Source: Marinactinospora thermotolerans DSM 45154 (GTDB taxonomy: Bacteria > Actinomycetota > Actinomycetes > Streptosporangiales > Streptosporangiaceae). From it: DNA of 36,674 nt. The notes beneath the pieces are model-generated. The model saw only the letters and a program-made list of their open reading frames with translations. It was not told the DNA's origin and made no database searches. This document shows, in pieces, positions 6,971-15,287 of this stretch. Position numbers and translations under genes: made by a program. The first letter of the stretch is position 1; the number at the start of each line of letters is the position of its first letter. The stretch spans positions 1-36,674 of the forward strand of contig NZ_FUWS01000021.1 of assembly GCF_900167435.1 (NCBI RefSeq), in the 5' to 3' direction.

Positions 6971-9064
6971 TCAGGCCAAGGCGTCCGGCAGGGGCTCGGC
7001 GTGGACCACGTGCAGGGAGCTGACCGCGCGGGTGAGGACCACGTAGAGGCGGTTGAGGCCGCGCGGCTCGGCCGCGACGATGCGGGCCGGCTCGGCGACG
7101 ACGACCGAGTCGAACTCCAGGCCCTTGGCCAGCGTCGCGGGGACGCAGACCAGGCGGGAGGTCTCCAGCGCGTCCTCGGTCTCGCCGAGCAGCGCGGCCG
7201 CCACCCCCTCGGCGAGCAGGTGGGAGCGCAACCCCTCAAGGTCGGCGTCGGCGGCGATCAACGCGACCGACCCCTCGCCCGACAGCGCCTCCTGGCAGGC
7301 CGCGGCGACCGACCCGGCGAACTCCGCGGCGGCGACGGCGCGGACGCGCAGCGCGCCCGGCGACCGGCGCACCGCGACCGGCGCCCCCAGCCCCGGCGCG
7401 ATCGCCGGCAGCAGCCGCGCCGCGTAGTCGATGATCTGGGCGGGGACACGGTAACCGCGGTCCAGGACCGCGACAGGGGAGCCGGGCTTGCCGAGGTGGC
7501 CGAGCAGGGTCGCCCAGTCGTCGGCCGCCGAAGGCGCCGTGCCCTGCGCGATGTCGCCGAGCACCGTCAAGGTCCCGGTCGCGGCGCGCCGCCCGATGGC
7601 GCGGCACTGCATCGGGCTGAGGTCCTGGGCCTCGTCCAGCACGATGTGTCCCAGGCTCGCGGGGCGCTCGATGAGGGCGGTGGCCTCGTCGATGAGCGGC
7701 AGGTCGGCCGCCGACCAGCGTGCGGACTTCGGCCCGCGTGGCCGCCCCGGCAGCAGGATCGCGGCCTGTTCCTCCGGTTCGAGCAGGCCGTCGGCGGCGC
7801 GGGCGAGCCGTTCGGGGTCGGTGAGCAGGCCCAGGACCTGCTTGAGGGGGTCGGCCTTGGGCCACATCGCGGTGACCGCGGCCTTCACCTCGCGCGTGCG
7901 CCGGACCTGGTCGTGGGTGCGGTCGTCGCAGGCCTCCCCCTCGGCCTCCATCCGGGTCAACAGCGCGTGGGCGATGCGGTGGGCGAGGAGGTCGCGGCCC
8001 GCGCCGTAGGGGACGCCGCGTTCGACGAGCTCGTCGAGGATCGCCGCGAGCTCGTCGGGGTACAGCCGCCAGCGCCGCGCGCCGCGCCGCAGGACCAGCG
8101 TCTCGGTCGTCGGCCGGGGCAGGGACCACAGGTCCCGGCGGAGGACCTCGGCCATGCGCGCGTCCCCCTTGACCCGCGCGGCGAAGGGCTCCTCCTCCCG
8201 CCGGACCGGGACGACGCCGAGAAGGTCCTCGACGGTGGTCTGGGTGACGTCCACCTCGCCGAGGGCGGGCAGGACGTTGCGGATGTAGGACAGGAAGGAG
8301 CGGTTGGGGCCGATGATGGCGACGCCTCCGCGGGCCAGGCGCTTGCGCTCGGCGTAGAGCAGGTAGGCGATCCGGTGCAGGCCGACCGCGGTCTTGCCCG
8401 TTCCCGGGGCCCCCTGGACGCACAGAGTCTGGTCGAGGGGGGCGCGCACGAGGTCGTCCTGTTCGGGCTGGATCGTGGCGACGATGTCGCGCATGGGGCC
8501 CGAGCGCGGCCGTTCGATCTCCGCCGCCAGCAGGGCGCCGGCGCGCGCCTCCTCCTCGGCGGAGGGGCCTTCCAACAGCGCCTCGTCCTCATAGGCGGTG
8601 AGTTCGCCCCCGGCCGCGAACCCGTAGCGCCGGCGCAGCCGCACCCGCATGCGGGATTCGCGGGTGGCCCGGTAGAAGGCGACCGAGATCGGCGCGCGCC
8701 AGTCGAGGACCAGGGGGACGCCGCGCTCGTCGTGGACGTGGCGGCGTCCGATGTGGACGCGGTCCCCCTTGGGAACGGCGCCCCGCGCCGCGGCGGGGTC
8801 GGGGTCGAACACCGTCCCGGGGTCGAAGTCGAGCCGGCCGAAGAAGAGCGGCACATCGGGCAGGTCCACCAGCGCCTCGGCGCGCAGATCCCGGGCCTGG
8901 CGCAGGATCTGGGTGGAGACCCAGTCGCCGTAGACCTCGGGGGTCTCGGTGTCGAGGACGTCCTGGCGCATGCGGCGCAGCGCGGCGCGCGCGGCCTCCA
9001 GGTGGGAACGCTCGGCCAGGATCTCGGGGTCGACCGCGGGCATGGGGGAAGAGGGGGACGGCAT
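6971..9064 (-). CDS. HelD/HelR-like RNA polymerase-recycling ATPase (UvrD-like superfamily 1)
   Basis: A 697-residue superfamily 1 ATPase. After an N-terminal helical segment (12-60; the part that in HelD proteins reaches into RNA polymerase), Walker A is GAPGTGKT (218-225), preceded by the Q-motif-like LVRAPLDQTLCVQ. Walker B is VLDEAQDLSPMQ near residue 475. Motifs IV-VI are compressed into the C-terminal third (KGLEFDSVVVAEP, RLYVVLTRAV). This architecture is that of HelD and its actinobacterial relative HelR, which removes stalled or rifamycin-blocked RNA polymerase from DNA. I chose ATG 9064 (GGAG 8 bases upstream) over the longer open frame; ATG 9043 is an alternative. Confidence is high for HelD-like and moderate for HelR proper. 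Confidence 0.85.
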   Translation of the reverse strand: MPSPSSPMPAVDPEILAERSHLEAARAALRRMRQDVLDTETPEVYGDWVSTQILRQARDLRAEALVDLPDVPLFFGRLDFDPGTVFDPDPAAARGAVPKGDRVHIGRRHVHDERGVPLVLDWRAPISVAFYRATRESRMRVRLRRRYGFAAGGELTAYEDEALLEGPSAEEEARAGALLAAEIERPRSGPMRDIVATIQPEQDDLVRAPLDQTLCVQGAPGTGKTAVGLHRIAYLLYAERKRLARGGVAIIGPNRSFLSYIRNVLPALGEVDVTQTTVEDLLGVVPVRREEEPFAARVKGDARMAEVLRRDLWSLPRPTTETLVLRRGARRWRLYPDELAAILDELVERGVPYGAGRDLLAHRIAHALLTRMEAEGEACDDRTHDQVRRTREVKAAVTAMWPKADPLKQVLGLLTDPERLARAADGLLEPEEQAAILLPGRPRGPKSARWSAADLPLIDEATALIERPASLGHIVLDEAQDLSPMQCRAIGRRAATGTLTVLGDIAQGTAPSAADDWATLLGHLGKPGSPVAVLDRGYRVPAQIIDYAARLLPAIAPGLGAPVAVRRSPGALRVRAVAAAEFAGSVAAACQEALSGEGSVALIAADADLEGLRSHLLAEGVAAALLGETEDALETSRLVCVPATLAKGLEFDSVVVAEPARIVAAEPRGLNRLYVVLTRAVSSLHVVHAEPLPDALA

Positions 9065-9183
9065 GATCGGGCTCCGGCTCTCGGTGGGACGGACGCGGCG
9101 GCGGGTGCGTGGGTCCCGCCCCGGGAGCCCCGGTTCGTGCCGATCCTCAGCGCGCAGAAAGATGCCGCCAGAACGAAGCAGAG

Positions 9184-9212
9184 ATACTAACGCCTCTCGA
9201 AAAGGCACGCAA
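9184..9212 (-). promoter_or_regulatory. Putative promoter of the HelR-like gene, with inverted repeat in the spacer
   Basis: On the minus strand: TTGCGT (9212-9207), a 17-base spacer, then TAGTAT (9189-9184). The spacer contains the imperfect inverted repeat GCCTTTTCGAGAGGC, which could be a repressor site. The predicted transcript start is about 110 bases before the ATG at 9064. I saw no long inverted repeat here that I could recognise as the rifamycin-associated element described for some helR genes. Confidence 0.45.
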
Positions 9213-9346
9213 TCGTGTTCTCCGTCCGCCCCGTTTCCGCGCCGTCCGCTGCACGGCCATCGACACGCAAGATCACCTATTCCTTATAGATCGCCCCTTT
9301 CATGGGTATCCGTTTCTTATTTCGTTCCTGTCGATCGGAGGCCCAT

Positions 9347-10066
9347 GTGACACCAGCAACGATCTTCGTCGGCGAATTCTTCGGAACCGCGATACTGATC
9401 CTCTTCGGCGGCGGAGTGTGTGCCGCGGTCACCTTGAACAGGTCGAAGGCACACGGGGCGGGCTGGACGGCGATCACGCTCGGCTGGGGGTTCGGCGTCA
9501 TGTCGGGGGCCTACATGGCGCTCCCGCTGTCCGGGGGACACCTCAACCCCGCGGTGACGCTGGGCCTGGCGATCGACAGCGGCGACTGGGCCACGGTCCC
9601 CGTCTACATCGCGGCCCAGATCCTCGGCGCGATGGCGGGCGCGGCCCTGGTGTGGCTGGCCTACCTCGGCCAGTTCGGCGCCTCCGACGGCCCCTTCCTC
9701 GGGATCTTCTCCACCGAGCCCGAGGTGCGCCACCCCGTCCAGAACCTCCTCACCGAGGCCATCGGCACGTTCGCGCTGGTGTTCGTCGTCGTCGCGACCG
9801 GGCAGAACGACGGCCTGGCGATGTCGGGCACCGGGGTGCTCATCGTGGCGCTGCTGGTGGTCGGGATCGGCCTGTCCCTGGGCGGTCCCACCGGGTACGC
9901 GATCAACCCGGCCCGTGACCTGGGGCCGCGCATCGTCCACCAGTTGCTGCCGCTGCGCGGCAAGGGCGGCTCGGACTGGGGGTACGCCTGGATTCCCATC
10001 GTCGGCCCGCTGGTCGGCGGCCTGGCCGGCGGTGCCCTCGGCAGCGCCGTGTACGCGATGGTCTGA
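9347..10066 (+). CDS. MIP family channel, aquaglyceroporin (GlpF-like)
   Basis: A 239-residue major intrinsic protein with six membrane helices and the two half-helix NPA motifs HLNPAVT (Asn67) and AINPARD (Asn187-Asp191). The Asp right after the second NPAR, and the Gly-rich approach to it ([17 protein letters not shown]), mark glycerol facilitators rather than strict water channels. The inferred role is therefore uptake of glycerol or other small polyols across the cytoplasmic membrane. I chose GTG 9347 because GGAGG lies 6 bases upstream; the ATG at 9302 in the same frame has no such site and adds a non-hydrophobic leader. No glycerol kinase is adjacent. It is divergent from the HelR-like gene and convergent with the SPFH lipoprotein. 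Confidence 0.93.
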   Translation: MTPATIFVGEFFGTAILILFGGGVCAAVTLNRSKAHGAGWTAITLGWGFGVMSGAYMALPLSGGHLNPAVTLGLAIDSGDWATVPVYIAAQILGAMAGAALVWLAYLGQFGASDGPFLGIFSTEPEVRHPVQNLLTEAIGTFALVFVVVATGQNDGLAMSGTGVLIVALLVVGIGLSLGGPTGYAINPARDLGPRIVHQLLPLRGKGGSDWGYAWIPIVGPLVGGLAGGALGSAVYAMV

Positions 10067-10091
10067 CCCTTCCCCGCCCCCGCAACGCTTC

Positions 10092-10131
10092 CGGGGCCGG
10101 CCGCGTCCTCCCCGGGACCCGGCCGGCCCCG
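10092..10131. terminator. Hairpin between convergent aquaglyceroporin and SPFH genes
   Basis: Perfect 12-base arms CGGGGCCGGCCG (10092-10103) and CGGCCGGCCCCG (10120-10131) enclose a 16-base loop and fill most of the 69-base gap between two convergent stops. A likely bidirectional terminator. Confidence 0.6.
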
Positions 10132-10135
10132 CCGG

Positions 10136-11065
10136 TCACTGGTCGGCCCGCGGCGTGATGTTCACCCCGCCCCCGGCGGGCACCGGGATGACCTCGATGT
10201 CACCGTTCTCCAGGGCCTTGTACAGGACATACCCCTCGGGGCCGAGGACGTCCACGAGGTCCTCGATGGCCTCCAGTTCCGTGGCGACCCGCGCGTTCTC
10301 CGCCTTCTGCGCCTCGTTGCGCTCGATCGCCTCCTGCGCCGCGGCGAGCGCGTTGCGGACGTCCTCGGGCGGCTGGGGCTGCTGGAGCGTCAACACGAGG
10401 TCGCCGCACTCCTGTCCCTCGCCCGGGACGTAGTTGGGGGCGCAGAAGAAGCTGCCGCCGCTCTGCTCCTCGATGAACTGGGCCGCGTACTCGCCGACCT
10501 TCTCCTCCCATTCCTGCTTCAGCTCGGCGTTGTTGTACAGGTCCTTCCAGGCGTAGTCCTTGGCGGCGGCGTCCATGGCGCGGTCCAGGGGCTGTCCGAC
10601 GTAGTCGTAGAGCATCCGCTCCCAGCCGTCCTCCTCGTCCGCGCCGTACTTCAGACCGATGCGCTCGTGGAAGCGCTGGAGCGTGTCGCACTCGGTGTTG
10701 AGGCTGAAGGTGACGATGCCGGTGACCTCCAGGGCCAGGTTGTCCTTGGAGACGATGGAGATCGGCGCGGACTCCGCGTCCTCGGCGGTGGTGAACCGGT
10801 AGGTGCGCTGACCGGCCGGATAGACGTAGGCCTGGTCGCCCGGACCGTGGTAGTCGCGGTTGCCCGGCTGGACGCAGGCGTCGAAGGTGGTGTCGCTGAA
10901 CGGTCCGGAGTCGTATTGGACGGCGATCTCGTCGGGGCCGGTGCTGACCGAACAGCCCGTGACCGTGACCAGGGCGAGCAGGCCGGCGACGACCGCGCGG
11001 GCGCGGGAGGAGGGGGTGCGGCCGAAGCCGGCGGGTCGGGGGGAGGGGGTGGAGGAACGCTTCAT
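10136..11065 (-). CDS. SPFH/Band 7-like domain lipoprotein
   Basis: A 309-residue exported protein. Residues 20-37 form a signal helix ending in the lipobox VTGC, with the predicted lipidated Cys at 38. The rest reads like a prohibitin/SPFH domain: a beta-rich first half (ISIVSKDNLALEVTGIVTFSLN, about 105-130), then a helical segment and an Ala/Glu-rich coiled coil (VRNALAAAQEAIERNEAQKAENARVATELEAIE in two parts, about 245-278). The extra Cys residues (CVQPGNRDY, LNTEC, FFCAPNY, GQECG) suggest disulfides, which fits an extracytoplasmic location. The ATG at 11065 has GAGGAA just upstream. A surface-anchored SPFH protein is unlike the usual cytoplasmic flotillins; its role is not known. Transcribed away from the small membrane-protein pair. 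Confidence 0.8.
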   Translation of the reverse strand: MKRSSTPSPRPAGFGRTPSSRARAVVAGLLALVTVTGCSVSTGPDEIAVQYDSGPFSDTTFDACVQPGNRDYHGPGDQAYVYPAGQRTYRFTTAEDAESAPISIVSKDNLALEVTGIVTFSLNTECDTLQRFHERIGLKYGADEEDGWERMLYDYVGQPLDRAMDAAAKDYAWKDLYNNAELKQEWEEKVGEYAAQFIEEQSGGSFFCAPNYVPGEGQECGDLVLTLQQPQPPEDVRNALAAAQEAIERNEAQKAENARVATELEAIEDLVDVLGPEGYVLYKALENGDIEVIPVPAGGGVNITPRADQ

Positions 11066-11291
11066 GCGGACTTCCTCGATGGCCGTGGCACGGGGGTGCC
11101 TGATCGACATGCTGTCCTTTGGACGCGCCCGGAGCGGGGAGCGTTGCGGTGGGGTGGCGGCTGTCCGGTTACGGCCGCGGACGGGACGCCTGTCCCCACG
11201 CGGGCGCCGTTTTCGCGCGCCGCCGCCGTGGGCGCGGCGGGGGTGTCGCGCCTCCTCCTCCCCTCGCCGCCTTACCCCAGGTCGCCCCGCG

Positions 11292-11320
11292 CGGACACCA
11301 TGTACTACATTGCGTAGTGT
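11292..11320 (+). promoter_or_regulatory. Promoter-like element overlapped by an inverted repeat
   Basis: A -35-like CGGACA (11292-11297), 17 bases, and a -10-like TAGTGT (11315-11320) point toward the gene at 11396. A perfect inverted repeat ACTAC-N5-GTAGT (11304-11318) covers the spacer and enters the -10. Boxes of the form ACTACA...TGTAGT are used by BlaI/MecI-type repressors, but this match is by eye only. The other ~300 bases between 11066 and 11395 show no gene. Confidence 0.4.
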
Positions 11321-11395
11321 TCGTCTGCGAAGCGGGCCATAGGGCTCGACGGGTGGACTCACGATGGCTGGGACGGCACGCGGAGGAGGAGCAGC

Positions 11396-11761
11396 GTGGT
11401 TGACGGGCTCACGACCACGATCCAGCTCGCGTCGCTGGCCCTGGCGGTATGGTGCCTGATCTCGACGATGCGCGGGCAGCCCATGGTCGTCCCCCACCTG
11501 GTCGCCCTGGCCGCCCTGGAGCTGCTGCTCATCGCCCAGCTCGTGGTGTCGGTGGTCATGCTGACCGGCGGCGAGCGACCCCCCGAGACCGTCGTCTTCG
11601 TGAGCTACCTGCTGACGGTCGTCCTCATCCCCCCCGCGTGCGCGGTGTGGGGGTTCATGGAGCGCAGCCGCTGGGGTCCCGCCGTCATCGCCTTCGCCTG
11701 CTTCATCCTGCCGGTCATGATGGTCCGGCTCGAACAGATCTGGAACCCGATCCTTGTCTGA
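11396..11761 (+). CDS. Small integral membrane protein of unknown function
   Basis: 121 residues, four predicted membrane helices (about 8-25, 32-55, 68-88, 95-113) with little polar sequence between them. GTG start with GGAGGAGGA 5-10 bases upstream. The stop overlaps the TTG start of the next membrane-protein gene by 8 bases, so the pair is translationally coupled and probably works together. I do not recognise a named family. Similar two-gene sets of tiny four-helix proteins are common in actinomycetes without known function. Confidence 0.85.
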   Translation: MVDGLTTTIQLASLALAVWCLISTMRGQPMVVPHLVALAALELLLIAQLVVSVVMLTGGERPPETVVFVSYLLTVVLIPPACAVWGFMERSRWGPAVIAFACFILPVMMVRLEQIWNPILV

Positions 11762-12182
11762 GACTGCCCCACCCGCCAACCGTTCCGGCCCCGGGCGGGT
11801 CCTGATCGCGGTCTACGCCGTGTTCGCGCTCGCCGCGACCGCCCGCGCCACCGTGCAGATCCTCACGGACTTCGAGGCCGCGCCGCTGGCCTACCTGCTG
11901 TCCGCGCTGGCCGGTGTCATCTACATCGTGGCGACCGTGGGCATCGCGCGCGCCGACCGCACCTCGCACCTGGTGGCGATGGTGTCGTGCGCGGTGGAGC
12001 TGGCCGGTGTCCTCATCGTGGGCACGCTCAGCCTGGTGGATCCGGCGGCGTTCCCCGACGACACCGTGTGGTCACGCTACGGCAGCGGCTACTTGTTCAT
12101 CCCACTGGTCCTGCCCGTCCTGGGGCTGTTGTGGCTGCGCCACGTGAACCGTCTGGACCGCGCGCGGGCACACGCGTCCTGA
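11754..12182 (+). CDS. Small integral membrane protein of unknown function, coupled to the upstream gene
   Basis: 142 residues with four predicted membrane helices (about 16-36, 46-65, 73-95, 112-128) and a basic C-terminus (RHVNRLDRARAHAS). The best start is TTG 11754, which overlaps the end of the upstream gene (stop at 11761); no ATG or GTG lies before the first helix. Translation is probably by coupling, because the ribosome binding site is weak. The two proteins share a topology and are likely partners. Function unknown. The sulfurtransferase gene follows 38 bases later on the same strand. Confidence 0.8.
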   Translation: MSETAPPANRSGPGRVLIAVYAVFALAATARATVQILTDFEAAPLAYLLSALAGVIYIVATVGIARADRTSHLVAMVSCAVELAGVLIVGTLSLVDPAAFPDDTVWSRYGSGYLFIPLVLPVLGLLWLRHVNRLDRARAHAS

Positions 12183-12220
12183 CCGGGACGTCCGACGGAG
12201 AGCGGGGATATTCTGCGGCC

Positions 12221-13075
12221 ATGTCACAGCCCCAACACGCCCGCCTGCCCGTTGTCGTCGAACCGGAGTGGTTGGCCGGGCATCTCGACGAGGTCGTCGT
12301 CGCCGACGTGCGCTGGTACCTCGACGGCCGCTCGGGCCGTGACGCCTACCTGGGCGGTCACCTGCCCGGCGCGGTGTTCGTCGACGTCGACACCGACCTG
12401 GCCGCCCCCGCCTCCCCGCGAGGCGGACGGCATCCGCTGCCCTCGCCCGAGGCGTTCGCGCGCGCGTTGGGCGCCCTGGGGATCGGGGACGCGACCCCCG
12501 TGGTGGCCTACGACGACGCCGGCGGCTCCACCGCCGCGCGCCTGGTGTGGATGCTGCGGGTCCTCGGCTCCCCGGCGGCCCTCCTCAACGGAGGCGTCCA
12601 GGCCTGGAGGGGGCCCGTGGAGAAGGGCGCGGTGACCCCCCGGCCGCGATCGCGGACCACGCGTCCGTGGCCGGCCGAGCGCCTGGTGGACACCGACGGG
12701 GTGCTCGCCGAGGCGGGCTCGCCCGATCGGCTCGTGCTGGACGCTCGCGCGCGCGAGCGCTACACCGGCGCGGCGCCCGTGCCCGCCGACCCCCGCCCGG
12801 GCCACGTTCCCGGCGCCCGCAGCGCGCCCTGGCAGGACAACCTCGGCCCTGACGGCCGGTTCGCCCCGGTGGAACGGCTACGTGAACGGTTCGCCGCGCT
12901 CGGCGCGGAGCGGGCGGACACGGTCACCGCCTACTGCGGGTCGGGGGTGACCGCCTGCCACGACCTGTTGGCGCTGGAGCACGCCGGTTTCCGCAACACA
13001 CGCCTGTATCCGGGGTCGTGGAGCGCATGGGGCGCCGACCCCCGGCTTCCGGCCGAGACCGGCCCGGGGGAATGA
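12221..13075 (+). CDS. sseA: Sulfurtransferase, tandem rhodanese (3-mercaptopyruvate sulfurtransferase-like)
   Basis: A 284-residue enzyme with two rhodanese domains (about 12-135 and 150-275) that moves sulfane sulfur from mercaptopyruvate or thiosulfate to an acceptor. Only the second domain keeps the catalytic Cys (C239), in the loop CGSGVT. The CG[S/T]GVT loop is characteristic of mercaptopyruvate sulfurtransferases, while thiosulfate:cyanide rhodaneses carry CRKGVT. The first domain has YDDAGGST at the equivalent place and is structural, as is usual for the family. ATG start with GGAGAG 18-24 bases upstream. It may be cotranscribed with the two membrane-protein genes. The symbol is used in the broad family sense. 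Confidence 0.88.
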   Translation: MSQPQHARLPVVVEPEWLAGHLDEVVVADVRWYLDGRSGRDAYLGGHLPGAVFVDVDTDLAAPASPRGGRHPLPSPEAFARALGALGIGDATPVVAYDDAGGSTAARLVWMLRVLGSPAALLNGGVQAWRGPVEKGAVTPRPRSRTTRPWPAERLVDTDGVLAEAGSPDRLVLDARARERYTGAAPVPADPRPGHVPGARSAPWQDNLGPDGRFAPVERLRERFAALGAERADTVTAYCGSGVTACHDLLALEHAGFRNTRLYPGSWSAWGADPRLPAETGPGE

Positions 13076-13099
13076 CGCGCCCCGAATCACCGGGGCGCG
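13076..13099 (+). terminator. Hairpin directly after the sulfurtransferase stop
   Basis: Perfect 9-base arms CGCGCCCCG (13076-13084) and CGGGGCGCG (13091-13099) with a 6-base AATCAC loop, beginning at the first base after TGA. Strong factor-independent terminator candidate. Confidence 0.65.
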
Positions 13100-13421
13100 C
13101 CGGACGACACCGCGTGGCCTGTGGTTCTGGGTTAGCGGGCGGCCACGCGGCGGTTCGGGCGAGGGGCGGGGATCGGCTCCCATATTCGGTCACGACGGGG
13201 CGAGCACGGGCACGACGCGCCGATTCGGACTCCAGGTTCTTTGGTGTCCCCTTCCGGGAAGGCGACCTGGAGCAGGCAACGAATACGGAAAGGCTCGAAA
13301 CCGTGCCTATCCGCTGTCTCACCGCTTTCTAACCTTGGGAGCCGAATCTTATGGACGTAACGCAGAAAGGCCGGCGGGGCGCCACTCCGCCGGAACACAC
13401 AGGCTTGGCCCGGAGGAACAG
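13100..13421 (+). other. Long leader/promoter region of the HtrA gene, no gene seen
   Basis: Roughly 320 bases without a convincing coding frame. It is somewhat richer in A/T than its surroundings from about 13230 to 13350. Two hairpins are visible. CTCCAGGT (13230-13237) pairs with ACCTGGAG (13265-13272) and encloses a smaller CCTTCC/GGAAGG helix. CCGGCGG (13371-13377) pairs with CCGCCGG (13387-13393) about 18 bases before the GGAGGAA ribosome binding site. The second could modulate translation of htrA. I could not place a sigma-factor motif with confidence. Confidence 0.4.
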
Positions 13422-15143
13422 ATGAGCGCAACCGACCCCGCCGACGGCACCCCGCAGGGGTCCGAGGAGTTCGAGGGCGCCGGGGCCACCGCCGTGCCTC
13501 CGGCCGGCGAGACCCGATCGGACCCGCTCCCAGACGCCCCCTCCGCCGCCTCTTCGGCCCCCTCGCAGACGCCCTCGGACGACCCCGCTCCGACCGCCGC
13601 CGACCAGACCCTGACCATGCCCGCGGCCTCCGGAGAGGCCGGGCGTGAGCAGGACTCCCCGGCCTGGGCCTCCCGCCCCGACCAGGCGGCCGGCTCGGGG
13701 ATCCAGCGCTCGGAGGTCCCCAACCGTCCGCTGCGCTCGCCCTACCCTGAGCGGCCCCCCTACGGCCCGCCCGCGGGCGCCTGGAGCGGTCCGCACGCAA
13801 GCCCCTCCGCCACCCCGCCCGGGGGCGTGCCGGGCGGCGGGGCGTTCGGGGCGGGTTTCCCGCCCGAGAGGGGGGCCGGCCCCGGCGGTTCCCACGGCGG
13901 TTTCGCCTCCCCTCCGCCCCCTCCGCACGGACCGTTCGGTCCCGCCTCCCACTTCCCCTCGGGCCCCGGCGAGGAGCCGCAGGAGCCGAGGAAGGCGCGC
14001 AAGCCGTGGAGCCGTGGCCGGGTGGTCGCCGTCGCCGGCGCCACCGCGCTTGTCACCAGCCTCATCGTCGGGCCGACCGCGGCGGTGGTGACCACCCACT
14101 TCCTGTCCAACGGCGGCGGCGCCATCAGCTCGCTGGCCGAGGAGACCAGCGGCTCGGTGTCGACGGGCAACGTGAGCACGGTCGCCGACGCGACGCTGCC
14201 CAGCGTGGTGTCCATCCAGACCGGTAACGGCAGCGGCGGCAGCGGCGTCGTCATCAGCTCCGACGGCCAGATCCTCACCAACAACCACGTCGTGAGCGGC
14301 GCCGGCGACAACCTGGTCGTGCAGTTCAACGACGGTTCGACGGCGCGGGCCGAGATCCTGGGGGCCGACCCCGTCTCCGACCTCGCGGTCATCAAAGCCG
14401 AGGGACGCACCGACCTGACCCCCGCCAAGCTCGGCGACTCCGACAAGATCGAGGTCGGCGCGGACGTGGTCGCCATCGGATCCCCGCTGGGCCTGTCGGG
14501 GACCGTCACCTCCGGTGTCATCAGCGCGGTGGACCGTCCGGTCAACACCGGCAGCGCAGAACCGGAGCAGCCCGAACAGCAGCTCCCCTTCGGCCTGCCC
14601 GGTCAAGGCCAGTCCGAGCAGGGCAGGGCGACCACGTCGACGGTCATCGACGCCATCCAGACCGACGCGCCGATCAACCCGGGCAACTCCGGTGGCCCGC
14701 TGATGAACATGCAGGGCGAGGTCATCGGTATCAACACGGCGATCGCGACGACCGGTGGGACCTCCGGCAGCCAGTCCGGTTCCATCGGACTGGGGTTCGC
14801 CATCCCGATCAACCAGGCCAAGCCGATCGCCGAGCAGCTCATCGAGACCGGCAGCGCCAGCTACGCGGCGATCGACGCGACGATCACCGCCGGCCCCAAC
14901 GGCCAGGGCGCCAGGATCGTCGACGTCGCCAACGGCGGTGCCGCCCAGGAGGCCGGGCTGAAGGCGGACGACGTCATCACCCGCGTCGGCGACCGCGTGG
15001 TGACCGACCCCGACGTGCTGATCGCGGCCGTGCGCTCGCACCAACCCGGCGAGACCGTGACGGTCACCTTCGAGCGCGACGGCAAGAGCCAGGAGGTCCA
15101 GGTGACGCTGTCGGGTCAGTCCGCCGACAGCATCGGCAGCTGA
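13422..15143 (+). CDS. Membrane-anchored trypsin-like serine protease with PDZ domain (HtrA/PepD-like)
   Basis: A 573-residue HtrA-family protease. Residues 1-195 are a Pro/Gly/Ser-rich cytoplasmic arm of low complexity, and about 203-228 form the single membrane helix. The protease domain follows, outside the membrane, with catalytic triad His289 (NNHVV), Asp320 (DLAVIK) and Ser423 (GNSGGPL); a PDZ domain covers about 480-570 (AGLKADDVITRVGDRVV). This layout matches the mycobacterial HtrA/PepD group, which controls envelope protein quality. GGAGGAA precedes the ATG by 4 bases; the frame is open for 29 codons upstream without homology. In mycobacteria pepD is regulated by MprAB, and an MprAB-like pair lies about 10 kb downstream. 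Confidence 0.95.
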   Translation: MSATDPADGTPQGSEEFEGAGATAVPPAGETRSDPLPDAPSAASSAPSQTPSDDPAPTAADQTLTMPAASGEAGREQDSPAWASRPDQAAGSGIQRSEVPNRPLRSPYPERPPYGPPAGAWSGPHASPSATPPGGVPGGGAFGAGFPPERGAGPGGSHGGFASPPPPPHGPFGPASHFPSGPGEEPQEPRKARKPWSRGRVVAVAGATALVTSLIVGPTAAVVTTHFLSNGGGAISSLAEETSGSVSTGNVSTVADATLPSVVSIQTGNGSGGSGVVISSDGQILTNNHVVSGAGDNLVVQFNDGSTARAEILGADPVSDLAVIKAEGRTDLTPAKLGDSDKIEVGADVVAIGSPLGLSGTVTSGVISAVDRPVNTGSAEPEQPEQQLPFGLPGQGQSEQGRATTSTVIDAIQTDAPINPGNSGGPLMNMQGEVIGINTAIATTGGTSGSQSGSIGLGFAIPINQAKPIAEQLIETGSASYAAIDATITAGPNGQGARIVDVANGGAAQEAGLKADDVITRVGDRVVTDPDVLIAAVRSHQPGETVTVTFERDGKSQEVQVTLSGQSADSIGS

Positions 15144-15225
15144 GCACAGGACACGGAACCGGTCGAGCGTCGCGGGGGCGCCGGCGCGGTTCCGTCCGGG
15201 GCCGCGAACGGGCCCTGGCGCGGGG

Positions 15226-15260
15226 GAGGGCCGGCGCCGCCGACATCGGCGCCGGCCCTC
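15226..15260. terminator. Strong hairpin between convergent htrA-like and mrpG genes
   Basis: Perfect 14-base arms GAGGGCCGGCGCCG (15226-15239) and CGGCGCCGGCCCTC (15247-15260) with a 7-base loop, between the plus-strand stop at 15143 and the minus-strand stop at 15288. The longest perfect stem noticed between convergent genes here; most likely bidirectional. Confidence 0.75.
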
Positions 15261-15287
15261 ATGCTTTCGGGTGCCCGGCCGGCGACG

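Noticed and set aside
5858-9190. A 1110-codon open frame on the plus strand
   Set aside because: It lies antisense to the stress-protein and HelR-like genes and has no family motifs; long open antisense frames are a side effect of high third-position GC.
13230-13272. A riboswitch (for example c-di-AMP type) before the HtrA gene
   Set aside because: Only a single nested hairpin is visible; none of the conserved junction sequences I could recall is present.
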